This document shows positions 45,820 to 56,269 of a DNA stretch of 64,000 nucleotides, in pieces. This DNA is from Kalaharituber pfeilii (taxonomy: Eukaryota; Ascomycota; Pezizomycetes; Pezizales; Pezizaceae). Positions within the stretch are counted from its first letter, which is position 1, and each line of letters starts with the position of its first letter. The stretch lies in assembly GCA_015179045.1 (NCBI GenBank), contig WHUZ01000040.1, positions 310,001-374,000 on the forward strand, given 5' to 3'. A program made the position numbers and the translations under genes. The notes beneath the pieces are model-generated. The model had not been told where the DNA came from. It made no database searches and saw only the letters and a list, made by a program, of their open reading frames with translations.

Positions 45820-46379
45820 CTGTCCCAAATGCACAATCAAAACGGGAAACCAGTCCAAACGGTCAAGATATAGACGAAACCCAGCTTCCAGAGGCCTGAC
45901 ATAAATGTGGAATCAAACGTCCTGCATCCATAGAGGAACCGCCCTCATCTTAGAAAGTATTCACTACATACACGGAAATGAAAGTGCTCTAAGTCCAACG
46001 TCTCAATAGCTATGTATTTGAAAGGAATACTCAAAGATTATAAATTATTTGAAGGGGCTCTTCTGGACCCGGAGCAATTACATGCACTACTCGTCGGCGC
46101 GTGGGCTGTAGGGGAAGAAAAGGTTGGGAGAACCGCTGAGCTAACTCCAGAGAGTACACGCTATGTGAATACGTTTAGGGACTTGTTGAAAATGGTATAG
46201 TGTAATGTTTAGTTATTCCACCACGTTCTGTTGTTTCTATTTCTTCTATATTATTCTGTAATGTTTTACCACTTTCTAGTCTCTTATACGTTATTTATGT
46301 TTGTTATATATCATGTATTCTGGATGTTTCTGTCTCTACGTTCTTTACTCTTGATACTTCTAGATATTTCTCAAAACAT
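45820..46379. other. stretch without supported genes
   Basis: A 62-codon frame at 46012-46200 (LLDPEQLHALLVGAWAVGEE) has no recognised domain. The rest is AT-rich. Confidence 0.35.
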
Positions 46380-46391
46380 GTGAGCTTCACG

Positions 46392-46909
46392 GAGCGGCGG
46401 AATCGGAGAAGTGCAGCTGCGGGGAGGTCCAGATGGGGAGCACCTAGCCTTCCAGTGCAGTCAGCAGAGGTTTCGTCCAGAAGGCTTTAGAGAATGGGGG
46501 GATATGGAGAAGAACTGGAAAAGGACGGCAGAGAATGGGGAGGAGTGGGATGAGTTGGAAAGGTTCTTGTCCGGGATCAGGTTTTAGAAGCGCGCCGCGC
46601 GATTTACCGACCGGGTCGGGGAATAAAGAGGGGATGACGTAATGCAACGAGAAATTTTCGTTCCGGGCTGCGAAGGTGTGGAGGAGAGGGGAGGAGGGAG
46701 AGGTGGAGAGATATAGGGAGCTTCCCTGATGCAGAAACCAGAAGAACCGTCAGGAAGTTTCTGGAATCAGGTTTCTAGAAGGGGAGAGGGGGGGGGTGGA
46801 ACGGGGATGTGTATATAGAAGTTTCTTTGTTAAGCCTGTCTCCGGGCTTTGAGGGCTTCCCCAGGGACTTTGCCATGGCTTGGCGCTGCAAGCGGGGTTA
46901 CGTGAAAAA
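46392..46909 (+). mobile_element. family A LINE, 5'-truncated (518 bp)
   Basis: Duplication GTGAGCTTCACG at 46380-46391 and 46910-46921. It contains the ORF2 C-terminus (zinc knuckle, FREWGDMEKNWKRTAENGEE) and the complete 3' UTR ending GCGGGGTTACGTGAAAAA. It shows what the 3' UTR upstream of the micro-copy start looks like. Confidence 0.88.
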
Positions 46910-46929
46910 GTGAGCTTCACGTTCAATAC

Positions 46930-48307
46930 ACGTGGATGCACCTTCCAGACAATACAACAGACGGGACTCAATTCCTCGATGATGATACCTAATGCGCAAC
47001 TGTCAATTACTGCTAGTGGAAATATCCAGGACTATTAAAATCTAATTCACCTGGGTTAAAATCGAAAATCGCTTGAATTTACGTAAACGGCCTGGACTGG
47101 CCTGGCCCGTTGGATTCATTGTTGACACTCTTCTCGTCGGCATAGGGACTATATACAGGTAATACCATTCATCCTGCAGATGCCATGGCAACTAATTATG
47201 CATTTCTAGCTATTGTGATCTATATACAGATGCTATTTCATCATTTCACCATGCCATGCCATCGCCTATTGCCCTACTGCTTTAGCTCTTTTCTTTTTTT
47301 TTTCCTATCACTACTCGCGTGCCGCCCTATAGGCTTTTACCTTTCTGTTTTTTATTGTTTCGCCTTGGAGGTCGTAGAACTCCATGATAGAAGAAGCGCA
47401 TTGTTACGGAGTCTACAATTGATGTAGCTAAAGTGAGGATGTAACTTAAGACAGCGCTTGAAACTTGACCATCTCTCGAGGGCAGAATGCCCTCCTTATA
47501 TAGCCAGCTCCCCGCGCATGCCTACTGTACGTTCTATTGCTTATGCTATCGATGCTTACCAATCCATATCAACGTCTGAGTAGCTGAGGCGGTTAGAGAT
47601 CTACAGTAATGTCGGAGTGTCGGAGGTGTCGGATATCAGAGAGGTCCGTGACAAAGGGTGGTAAGGGCCCGAGAGCAACCTCATGCTCTATGTATATAGG
47701 TGTATTACTTTGGCTGCTCTCTCTACGAAGGAATAACAATCATCTCTTTCTACCCAAAAGCTCAACAGAGGCTATGCACAATAAGCCTACGCGTACTCTT
47801 TGCCACTCAGTGGCGCAACTCACTCACTCAACCATGCGCTCTGCTTGTGATACACTTCCCTGATTGTACTGCCCTGCTGTGGCTATCGGTTGATCAGGCC
47901 GAATGGTCACTAGCAGCCTTACGAGTCAACTCAGGTGGATATCCCCAGCATTTCTGGGTAGGCCCGTGACATGCATGCGAAGACTAGGTGTGACCGCGTT
48001 CGCGAGTGGATACTTGGATACTCTTTAGTATTTATCGAGGTTAGAAACCGACTCAGTAGTGTTGGGGGAAGGATAAAGTCGATTCATTAAAGGTCAACCT
48101 ACGTACAGGAGGAAGTTCGAGACCTATTTATAAACGAGATTGCGAGTACAAAGAAAATGTAGATATTTTCAAATAAGAATTGAAAAAGTAAGCCATTTCT
48201 AAAATATTTCTTAGTATATATACTTGAATACAAAGTGTGATTTGAAATTCTAGTTATACGGGAGATTCTACTCATTTAAATACTCAAACAATCTGGTAAA
48301 TGCTGGC
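46930..48307. other. repeat-poor stretch with two short relics
   Basis: A short form of the GGCCTGGACTGG repeat element lies at about 47046-47122. A family B 3' end in reverse orientation (CACTACTCGCGTGCCGCCC) follows a T-run at 47292-47302. No gene is supported. Confidence 0.45.
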
Positions 48308-48559
48308 CTCAATTCACCTGGATAGCTGTGGAGTGATTCGTTTAATTGGCCTGGACCAGCCTGATTGGCCTGGACCGGCCTGAATGGCCTGGACTGGCCT
48401 GGTTGGCCTGATTCATGTGCATCAGGCCGGTCCAGGCCGGTCGAGGCTGGTCCAGGCGGTTTCAGTCCAATGCAGATCACGGCCTGTCAGGCCAGGCCAG
48501 GCGTAGTGAGCGGCACGAGCTCGAACCGAGCTGGAGGGTGAGCTCAATGGAGGGTAAGC

Positions 48560-48601
48560 GCCCTGCCATGGCGAACAGCTGCAAGCGGGGTTACGTGAGG
48601 G

Positions 48602-48635
<34 letters not shown>
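48560..48635 (+). mobile_element. family A micro-insertion
   Basis: Duplication AATGGAGGGTAAGC at 48546-48559 and 48636-48649. It begins GCCCTGCCATGGCGAACAGC and ends GGTTACGTGAGGG plus about 35 A. Confidence 0.9.
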
Positions 48636-48640
<5 letters not shown>

Positions 48641-48669
48641 AGGGTAAGCTTGAGCCAGCTCGTGGGTAA

Positions 48670-48716
48670 TTTTTTTTTTTTTTTTCTATATCATTACTCG
48701 CGTGCAAAAAAGCGTC
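48670..48716 (-). mobile_element. family B micro-insertion, shorter than the hairpin
   Basis: Duplication AGCTCGTGGGTAA at 48657-48669 and 48717-48729. The minus strand carries GCACGCGAGTAATGATATAG and poly(A), that is only the 3' arm of the hairpin plus about 11 unrelated nt (GACGCTTTTTT) at the 5' junction. Confidence 0.85.
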
Positions 48717-48892
48717 AGCTCGTGGGTAAGTGAGCTCGGCTCGGGCCGAGCTCGTCAAATAAAAGGTGGGCTCGAACCAGTGAGCCTTGATTACATGATA
48801 TTGATAAGTAATCTAAACTATTCTACAGCTTCATCCTCCTCGCCGCTATCCGCTAAATTCAGTATTTCTTCTACATTTAATCCGGCTGCAAG

Positions 48893-48931
48893 GCCCTGCC
48901 ATGGCGGACAGCTGCAAGCGGGGTTACGTGA

Positions 48932-49000
<69 letters not shown>
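48893..49000 (+). mobile_element. family A micro-insertion with a (TAA)n-containing tail
   Basis: Duplication AATCCGGCTGCAAG at 48879-48892 and 49001-49014. It begins GCCCTGCCATGGCGGACAGC and ends GGTTACGTGA. The tail is about 13 TAA repeats followed by about 30 A. Confidence 0.9.
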
Positions 49001-49005
<5 letters not shown>

Positions 49006-49179
49006 GGCTGCAAGTTTATGAAACCCTGCGCTGACTGAGCATTTTAGCGAGCTGTCAAGAGAAACACTAGCGTGATCTTGGCTGTCTTAAGCTCGGCTCG
49101 TGCCGCTCACTAGCCAGGCGGCCTGGTCGACCGGCCTGGCCTGTTGGATTCATTGATTACTTTTTCCTTATTTTATCTC

Positions 49180-49242
49180 TTATGCACCTAAATCGCCATA
49201 GCCCGTTGGACGGCATGCGATCAATGATATTTAAAAAAAAGA
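49180..49242 (+). mobile_element. family B 3' end relic
   Basis: ATCGCCATAGCCC and GGACGGCATGCGAT form the A-T version of the hairpin, then CAATGATATTT and oligo(A). The duplication is not found. Confidence 0.65.
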
Positions 49243-49853
49243 AAATATACAATTATTGCATACAATTTCTATAAGAATATTAGTTTTGTGAATAACTCCA
49301 CCACCTCTTCGGAAAGTTTCCTGGTGTGCTTCTCACATGTTTGAATAGGGCAAAATATTGATATTCAAGTGTCCTACTATTTTTTATCAAATTTAATTCA
49401 GGTGTAATAAGTGGAATTCAATACTACAGCAAAAAATATATGCCAAGCCTGTGCCAATTTATGGTGCGAATTTGATGAATGATAAATCCCTTCAAAGCAA
49501 CATATCTAAAGAAGCTAAGATGTAATATGAAAGAATAGTGCCTTCATTTAACCCCTCACAAGCTGGATACCAAATTCTCTTCTTGTGGTTGAGATATATG
49601 TTGTCGCGCGCGGTCAGTTTTGGTGTAAAACGTGCGGTTGGGTACGTCGCGTTGTGGTGATCAGTGCTAGCGTGCTGAGCCATTACTAGTAACACAGGCT
49701 TGGCATCGCCACTTCATTTGGGGTGTATTAGTAGGGTAAGGTTAACCAATCAACGAGACTATCCCTTCCTTTTCTGTTTGACGCCAGATCCTCCTCTGTG
49801 AACAACGAAAAGCAAATCGAAACGAACAGCATACGAAATGCGATGCCATTTGA

Positions 49854-50630
49854 TTGCCTCCATCGGAAATCGGAGATGAAGGCGAAATGAAGAGGGATGC
49901 CAAAGGTACACTCGGACAGGCACTGCAAGAGCAGGAACTTCATGCTGAGGACATGAGGGGAGAACTTTTTGTTGGCAATCGTCGCGGTCTTAACGTTGCT
50001 GGCCTTGCATCACGTGTTGGCGCACTCGAGCTGAAAACCGCCTCCCTTAAGCAGGATAAAGTTGAGAAGGATATTAAGGTCGTGCCACTTGAAGAGCATG
50101 ATAGAGTACCAGTCTGACATCTTCGCTCAACGCTTACAAGCTCCTAAGGAATCGGTTTATCAACAATTTCAAGCGAGATGTATTAGAAAACGGGACAGAC
50201 GACGACAGGAGTATTATCGAAGGGTCCAACGCATGCGCGCAGGGAGACGAACCCGTCATTGAAGCCTAGCTATAGCAAAGCACAGGAGGAAGAAGAAATT
50301 TTGGAGCTCTCAAGATGCTGTACGGGTTTGTGCCCGAGAAAGTGCAGAAGACCAGTGAGTACTCTTTCTTTTGTGTTCTCAACAACTTGGTTAAGTGTGA
50401 AAGCTAACTTGTTCAGGTCATCAGCCAACCGTCGGTGTCCTGAACGCTCACGCCGGGGTCATCGCCTCGAAGCACAAAACCGGCAGTGACAGATTTTGCA
50501 CACTGTTCGCAAAGTTTGTCAGACGCTTCAAAGAGTCAGATTGTGACGAGGGTTATTTGGACGGAAATGCAAAGGACGTGACTCGCGCATACAGGGCTTT
50601 TCTAAATTGCATCAAAAGTGAGTTTACGAG
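49854..50630 (+). pseudogene. decayed unknown fungal gene with coiled coil
   Basis: Exon-like pieces: 49863-50115 (helical, LASRVGALELKTASLKQDK), then in another frame 50140-50266 (RFINNFKRDVLENGTDDD), 50285-50352 (ALKMLYGFVPEKVQKT), and after a probable intron (donor about 50353, acceptor CTTGTTCAG near 50417) the segment NAHAGVIASKHKTGSDRFC, FKESDCDEGYLD, VTRAYRAFLNCIK. The order and pattern recall a multicopy family of unknown function in other filamentous fungi. Frame changes and stops show it is no longer intact. Confidence 0.5.
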
Positions 50631-50639
50631 CGTAGAGGC

Positions 50640-52334
50640 CGTAGCGACTAATAATGAGACAATCTTTTTTCTTTTTTTTTCCTTTTCTCTTTGGCGTTGC
50701 TGGCAATAGACGTTGGCAAGATAATTTTTTAATTAGGGAGGGACAGGATTCAATGAAAAGAAAGGATTACTTTATTTTAGAGTGTGAGCGGAGCGAACGG
50801 GTAGCGGAGTGCAACGGAGCGAAGGGGTTTACCCGTTGTGCCCAAGGTATTCTACTATGTACTATAGAAAGCAGTTCCAGAAGAATGCCCCCCTCTGGAA
50901 CTATGGTCCATGGTACAGGGTTTTAACTCAGGTGGACAGGTAAGGCATTTAGGTATCAGGAACGGGGTATCGATGCCCTCATAAAATCAGACTTGACTCT
51001 CGGATATGGCAAAAGTTAATCATTTACTCGGACATTGCGCTTTGGTGACTGGCATAAGCGTGCCAACAATGTAAGTGGGATGCCACATCATTTGGATACA
51101 GCAGTTGACATTCGATGGGAGAGAACTCTCGATGGTACAGGCTCAATCTTCATTAAAAATTATCAGCGCACTCCTTGTTAACAGCAATTTGTTAAATTCC
51201 GAGTAGACTATAGCCGATTTAAGCTTAATTGTTCCATCAAACGGTCATATGCTGTATACTTACTGCACTAGTAGGGATGGTAATCTTGGGACTTGGAGAA
51301 AGATTATAGTGCAAGCACTGATGAGTAAATGGTAGAATCCCTTCTTTTCTTTCTTGAAAGACGGGTGAAGACAATCAAAGTCATTCATATTGGAAAACTT
51401 TTCGAGCACACGAAACTTTGTTCACGAAAGGAGGGATATTGTTTTAGTCTATGCATATGCCTATCCCGACTTACTCCGGTATAGGAAAAAACATATGAAC
51501 AATACTGTTTCCTTATCAGACTGCAATGGATTCAACATGATAGATACGCTGCTGCACTGGATAAATTAAGTTTTGGGCAACTAAATCCTTTATTAGGTTG
51601 GTTAGCATATTAGCCGGAATATGTGAATGCACTCGTGGAGGATCCAGAGTTAGGAGCATTTATAACAGGCCTGACGGCACAGCGTTATAGGCTGCTGTAC
51701 GCTGAACCGTTCGAAGGAAGGCATCAAGAGAGTCCATACACCGCGCCACCTGAATCAACTCCGCGAATTATACACATTGAAATCCAATTTCCAGCCGTCC
51801 ATCTGTAAATTATTAGTTTGGTGCTGTTAAACACTCAGACAATCTTTGAGCTCATGGCTGGAGATCTAGAGCCGCCAAAGTGGGGTTGAGGATAAGTGGC
51901 GCTTATCCGGTATAAGTATTCGCCAAAGCTGGGTGGACGGAGGGGGTATTCAGATCAGGAGACTTACATACTCTGATACGTTGGACATGGAAATTTTCGA
52001 ATATTTGTGGTCTGAACAGCTTGAATACCGCTGCTCGTAACTTGGCCCGGGGACGAATTGTTATGTAGCACGTGAGTTGGGATTGGGGAGCGGGGAATGG
52101 GGTCAGAGATATGTAGATTTCTACTAGTGTTTTTTTCCTAGGTAGTGTTTTTTTCCCCTAGGGGGTTAAACGTTAGCATTTGTTCAGGTACTCCATAATA
52201 TTATTAGTGAGTCTTTGTTTTATTTTTCCTGTAACAGTCCGCTGTGACATGCGGAGTGGTTAAGTAATTATTTTCCATGTGCTGAAACCCCGCAAAAACT
52301 ACTTGCGGGGTTCGAGCCCTTATTTTCTATCGGA
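50640..52334. other. gene-poor region with weak decayed coding signals
   Basis: Between about 50900 and 51800 several short frames (for example 51060-51250 and 51623-51808) look like remnants of coding DNA, without recognisable domains. A tRNA-like stretch is at 52246-52320 (see rejected items). Confidence 0.3.
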
Positions 52335-52392
52335 TTTTTTTTTTTTTTTTTTTTTTTATCATTACTCGCATTCCGCCCTAGGGGCTATGGCG
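52335..52392 (-). mobile_element. family B micro-insertion
   Basis: Duplication ATTTTCTATCGGA at 52322-52334 and 52393-52405. The minus strand reads CGCCATAGCCCC, TAGGGCGG, AATGCGAGTAATGAT and poly(A). It starts at the hairpin base, as at 40366. Confidence 0.88.
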
Positions 52393-52405
52393 ATTTTCTA
52401 TCGGA

Positions 52406-53715
52406 TCACCTTAGGTGTGCTGATCCGGAGTTTACTAGTTCCGTAATGAAATCAGTTTGCATAACGCTCCGTAAAGAGATTTATTGCATTATTATGCAAG
52501 GGTTAAGGTCTTGGTTCTGTTTAAAAGCATAGTTGATTTCGGTGGTGAATAGATAGCGTTGCTGCATTTGATCCAGTCGTTCATTATCCAACTAAATAAG
52601 CTCAATGCCCTATATATTGTTTAGCGGCCCATCGCTCGGAATCGCGCAATTACGCCTTCAGCCTCTCGTAAGGAAGCGGATAGCGTATTGCGCACTATAC
52701 CGAACTTCCTGGTTTGCGCAGTTTTGATTGGATAATAATTCAGCACTCATTCAATGCTGTGTGAACGACTTGAATCAAGATTGATTGTACAACACACGTT
52801 GCCGGCCGCGCCGTGTGATTTTTATTGTCAAAGATTTACTATTCTAGGTAATAACTACCGCAGTATATGAGCTGTATTGGACGATCATCATAGCCCAGCT
52901 GCTACGTAGCCTGACAAAACGCTCGTCCCATGTGAGCCCGTCAGTTGAGAATTGCAGCAGCATTCAACTATAAGTATGCACGCAGAAAAACTGCTCAAAT
53001 TGGATCAGATCTGTACTAGAAGCTTGATCCAGGAAGGCAATTATGCAGGAACAGAGATTCATTGACTGGAGAGGCTTTAATCTGGGATGGACCAGTTGAT
53101 CCAGTATCAAAGGTTATGCAGAAAAAGAGTATCCAGGATGGGAGGTTTTTCTGTACTAGATACCTGATTTCGGTCTGCTCCAGTTTTCAGTGGTGAGTGG
53201 ATATATAATAACACTTTGTAGGTATATCTTTCTGCAACATGTATCTATCCGGAATTGCAGGTTTTAGATTGTTCACTAAAATTGTGCCAAAAGCATAGAG
53301 ACGGCGGACCTATCGGGGTAAGAGGCCTCTATATTATAATCTCATGTTGCATTGAATTGCTGCGTGCTGTGGTAAATGAATGAGTTCCCGGTACATATTC
53401 CCAGATCTGGATGGGAATTTTACTTCATACGCACACCATAGCACATGGTCAAGACTACTAAATAATAACTTAATCTACTGTACGAGCGTTTCAGTGTGTT
53501 ATGACGGAACTTAAGACGTACGCGCTCGTTAAGTAATGGCTTTCCCTTGATGGTATTAGAAACCATTGGGATATGTAAAATATATATATAGGGGTACCGA
53601 CATCTACATTTTGATGGGCTTCAATTGTGTTTACAGCAGTCTTTCCCCGCCACGAATGCTTGATAGCTTTATAAATCCATTATCTCTAGTCGCAGTTTCC
53701 TCACCAGATTTGCAC
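52406..53715. other. stretch without supported genes
   Basis: No coding region, TIR or retro-tail is recognised here. Confidence 0.4.
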
Positions 53716-53726
53716 TCTCGGGGAGT

Positions 53727-53987
53727 CCCAGAATGCAGATGGTGCGGGAGAGCACCAGAGAACCTAACCCACATAACCAACGATTGTCAGACATGGAGGA
53801 GAAAGATAAGGGACGGAGCGGGAGGACTAAGGCAACCGGATAAGGAGACAAACATCGCGGAGATACTGGAATGGGCAGGACAGGAATGATCTCACTTCCT
53901 TTCAATTTTCCTTTCTTTCTTCACTTTCTCATACATGTACCTAAAATAACCTCGCCATAGCCCACAGGGCGGCACGCGAGTAATGAA

Positions 53988-54031
<44 letters not shown>
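53727..54031 (+). mobile_element. family B autonomous-type copy: ORF2 C-terminus plus 3' UTR
   Basis: Duplication TCTCGGGGAGT at 53716-53726 and 54032-54042. It encodes the last 50 or so residues of a LINE ORF2 with a zinc-binding CRWCG, HITNDCQTW motif, ending EILEWAGQE. The same family B 3' UTR and hairpin follow (CTCGCCATAGCCC, GGGCGGCACGCGAG), then poly(A). It proves that an ORF2-bearing element shares this 3' end. Confidence 0.87.
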
Positions 54032-54032
<1 letters not shown>

Positions 54033-54092
54033 CTCGGGGAGTTCCCTCCTTGTTGATCTAACTTACCTTTGCCCATTCTTTGGACCTTCATA

Positions 54093-54578
54093 ATGGTGAT
54101 CCTCAAAGAAATGCTCCTGGTCATTCTGTCCATCCCAGCCTTCCTATGCGACGCGTTTGATCCGGACCCCATCGCCGACCTCGGCTATGCTATGTACCAA
54201 GGCACCCACGATCCCACCACCAACTATTCCGCCTTCTTCGGCATGCGCTTTGCCGCACCTCCACTCGGCAACCTCCGTTTCCACGCTCCCCGTCCTCCGC
54301 CAAAGTCGCGGCTAGACGTCATTCTTGACGCGTCCAAGAACTCGCTTCCAGGCACTGTTTGTCCGCAAGGCATCCTGCCTGGACTCGACATGGATATCGA
54401 AACGCAGTTCGCGATTCCCAGCAGCGAGGATTGCTTAACGTTGACAGTTTATGCACCGTCCAAGGCATTGAGGAAGAAGATGGATGGGCCGAGGGGGCAT
54501 GGGCATCCAGTAGTAGTGTATATCCACGCAGGAGGATACACAATGGGCGACCAGTTTAAGAGTAATAAAAGAAAGTAA
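54093..54578 (+). pseudogene. type-B carboxylesterase/lipase, N-terminal fragment
   Basis: Secreted serine esterase family (alpha/beta hydrolase). From ATG 54093 a signal peptide is likely (MVILKEMLLVILSIPAFLC). It is followed by the family N-terminal region YQGTHDP, FFGMRFAAPPLGNLRF, SEDCLTLTVYAPS and the oxyanion-hole segment PVVVYIHAGGYTMGD. The frame stops at 54578, well before the catalytic GxSxG Ser; family members are about 500-600 residues. A highly AT-rich stretch and a family B tail follow, so the rest has been lost or displaced. A splice donor right after GGY could make this an exon, but no continuation is found within 1 kb. Confidence 0.75.
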
Positions 54579-54737
54579 GCTAATAAAGAAAGAATAGACT
54601 TAAATATAAGTAAAAACTATTTCTATAATTGAAAGACAATACTAAAAATATATTTTTAAAAATTATAAAGCCCTATATTATAATCAAAAGTATAGTAAAC
54701 TTTATATTTAAATAAATATAATATAGTATTTAGTTTA

Positions 54738-54850
54738 TTATACAAAGTATATATATATATCATTACTCGCACGCCGCCCTGTGGGCTATGGCGAGGGTGT
54801 AGTTACATAAGGAATAAAAGGAAAATAAATAAGTAGGTACATGTGGAGCT
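54738..54850 (-). mobile_element. family B 3' end, boundaries uncertain
   Basis: The minus strand has CTCGCCATAGCCC, ACAGGGCGGCGTGCGAG, TAATGATAT next to (TA)n. The 5' limit may extend to about 55000. The AT-rich 54590-54737 upstream looks RIP-affected or satellite-like. Confidence 0.6.
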
Positions 54851-54859
54851 TGCGGTGTT

Positions 54860-55930
54860 CGAGCGTGGTGCGAGTGTAGAGGTCGGTTTAGCCTATTTCC
54901 TGCGTCACTCCGGCTCGTACTGACTTGTTTTCGGCCATTTCCCTCCCAACCGGACTTTCCCAGTTTCGACTCCCACCTCCAGAGACTCCACCGCTGGAAT
55001 ATGAAGCCTGCGAGGCGGTGCGGGACAATGCCCACAACCCAGGTAAGCCCTTCGCGCTCGTAGCGTAAAAGTAGTTCTACGGTTCTACCTCCCCGGCGCC
55101 GAGAAGAACATTGCTGTAGCATCATGCAGACGAAACGATACGAGCAAAGAGCGCACGTGGGGCAAGAAGCATGATGGCTTGTGAAGGACACGGTGGGACA
55201 CTATCTGGAATTGGCTGGCGACAAATCCGAAGCACCTGATTGGGCATCACATGCAATGTAGGGTTACACTTGAGGGTAACAGTATATCTCTGGCAATGAA
55301 CTTTCCGTTGCAGCGGGCCTCCGACTCATAGTAGCTTCAACCATATACAATTATCTAGCACTATGAATGTTCAAGAAATTATGCTAATTGTGTTGCGTTA
55401 TTTGTGAGAAAATAGTTCCGTTGATAGCTTATGCATTAGGATGCGTTGAGATCTTTCCTCTAAAGTTAATCATGATGAGCGGGCCATTGAGGTCCTTAAG
55501 TGCCAAGTTGAGCCCAGGGAAAGTCCACAAACCTTTCTCGCATCCGGAGCCGCAGCAGTTGCAAGCGCAATGGACATCAAAGTTCATTGCACTACCACTT
55601 GCATAGGGTCTCTTGACGTGGATTGATGTCATAGTGGAGCCCTGTGGCCCGACGCCCGGGGCGTATTGTGTAGGCACAATGAGGTGAAGTTTACCTCTTC
55701 TTGACGTTCCTGTTTACCGCATGCTCTCCACTGCACTCATAACATTACAGCTTTGATATTAGCGTTTGACGCAATGTAAACAGCTACACTATTTATGTCT
55801 GTGTCGCAACCTGCTCAGTTCACAATACTGCACCATTACCGGCACCGTCTACGGAAAATACAGATCTTGATCGAGCATTCATAATATTTCAGCCACGAAG
55901 AAACCTAATACCCAATATATTTATATTCCA
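54860..55930. other. stretch without firm genes
   Basis: A minus-strand frame at 55429-55677 (PGVGPQGSTMTSIHVKRPYA, CACNCCGSGCEKG) is Cys-rich and could be an exon, but has no recognised family. The rest is unassigned. Confidence 0.3.
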
Positions 55931-55931
55931 G

Positions 55932-56265
55932 ACTCCTCCCCTCCATCTTGCCTTCCACCGTGCACCCAACGGTCCTCACGCTCCTCCTCACCCTTCTCAC
56001 TTTACTCTCCCTTGCCTCTGCATGGAAGATGGACGTCAACTACTCGGGCGGCACTCAGCTCCACAAGCACGGTCACCACAACTCGCACTGCAAGCGGTTC
56101 AAGAAGACGGATGCGGCCATCACGTCGGTGGTGTTCGAGGGGAGCCTGTTTGCGGATACATTTGTGCTGTATAATGACGGGAATTGCAGGAACGAGAGCT
56201 ATAAGGGGAAGAAGGGGAATAATAATGTGCCGAATCATGTGTATAGGAGTTATAAGGTCTATTAA
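55932..56265 (+). CDS. possible small secreted protein, last exon
   Basis: The frame reads a strongly hydrophobic stretch (VLTLLLTLLTLLSLASAW) typical of a signal peptide, then about 80 residues rich in His, Lys, Asn and Tyr with two Cys (HHNSHC, GNC) and an end VYRSYKVY. There is no ATG in this frame back to the stop at 55906. A good 3' splice site (TATATTCCAG at 55931) suggests that a short first exon supplies the start. Size, signal peptide and lack of known domain fit a small secreted (effector-like) protein; function unknown. Confidence 0.45.
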
Positions 56266-56269
56266 GGGG

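Larger units (their letters stand above)
48504..49112. mobile_element. hAT-like non-autonomous element with three nested retroinsertions
   Basis: The 8-bp duplication GCCAGGCG lies at 48496-48503 and 49113-49120. The inverted ends TAGTGAGCGGCACGAGC are matched at the right by GCTCGTGCCGCTCACTA. Both fit hAT transposons. The interior is made of AGCTCG repeats and the TTGATTACATGATATTGATA segment shared with 29470-29608. No transposase. Confidence 0.85.
48308..49165. repeat. GGCCTGGAC-rich repeat element hosting a hAT element
   Basis: The left part AATTCACCTGG (48314) and right part CCTGGCCTGTTGGATTCATT (about 49132-49155) match the two ends of the short form at 47046-47122. In between, GGCCTGGAC units occur in direct then inverted order (48340-48500), giving a GC-rich palindrome. 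A hAT element has inserted at 48504. Confidence 0.55.

Noticed and set aside
52246..52325. tRNA-like stretch (GCGGAGTGGTTAAG, then GCGGGGTTCGAGCCC)
   Set aside because: D-arm and T-arm-like pieces are present, but the acceptor stem does not pair and the T stem has a mismatch. At most a tRNA relic; tRNAscan-SE would decide.
54860..55191. 142-codon minus-strand frame near the family B tail at 54738
   Set aside because: Cys-rich start and mixed composition but no family resemblance; may be extended retroelement or random sequence.
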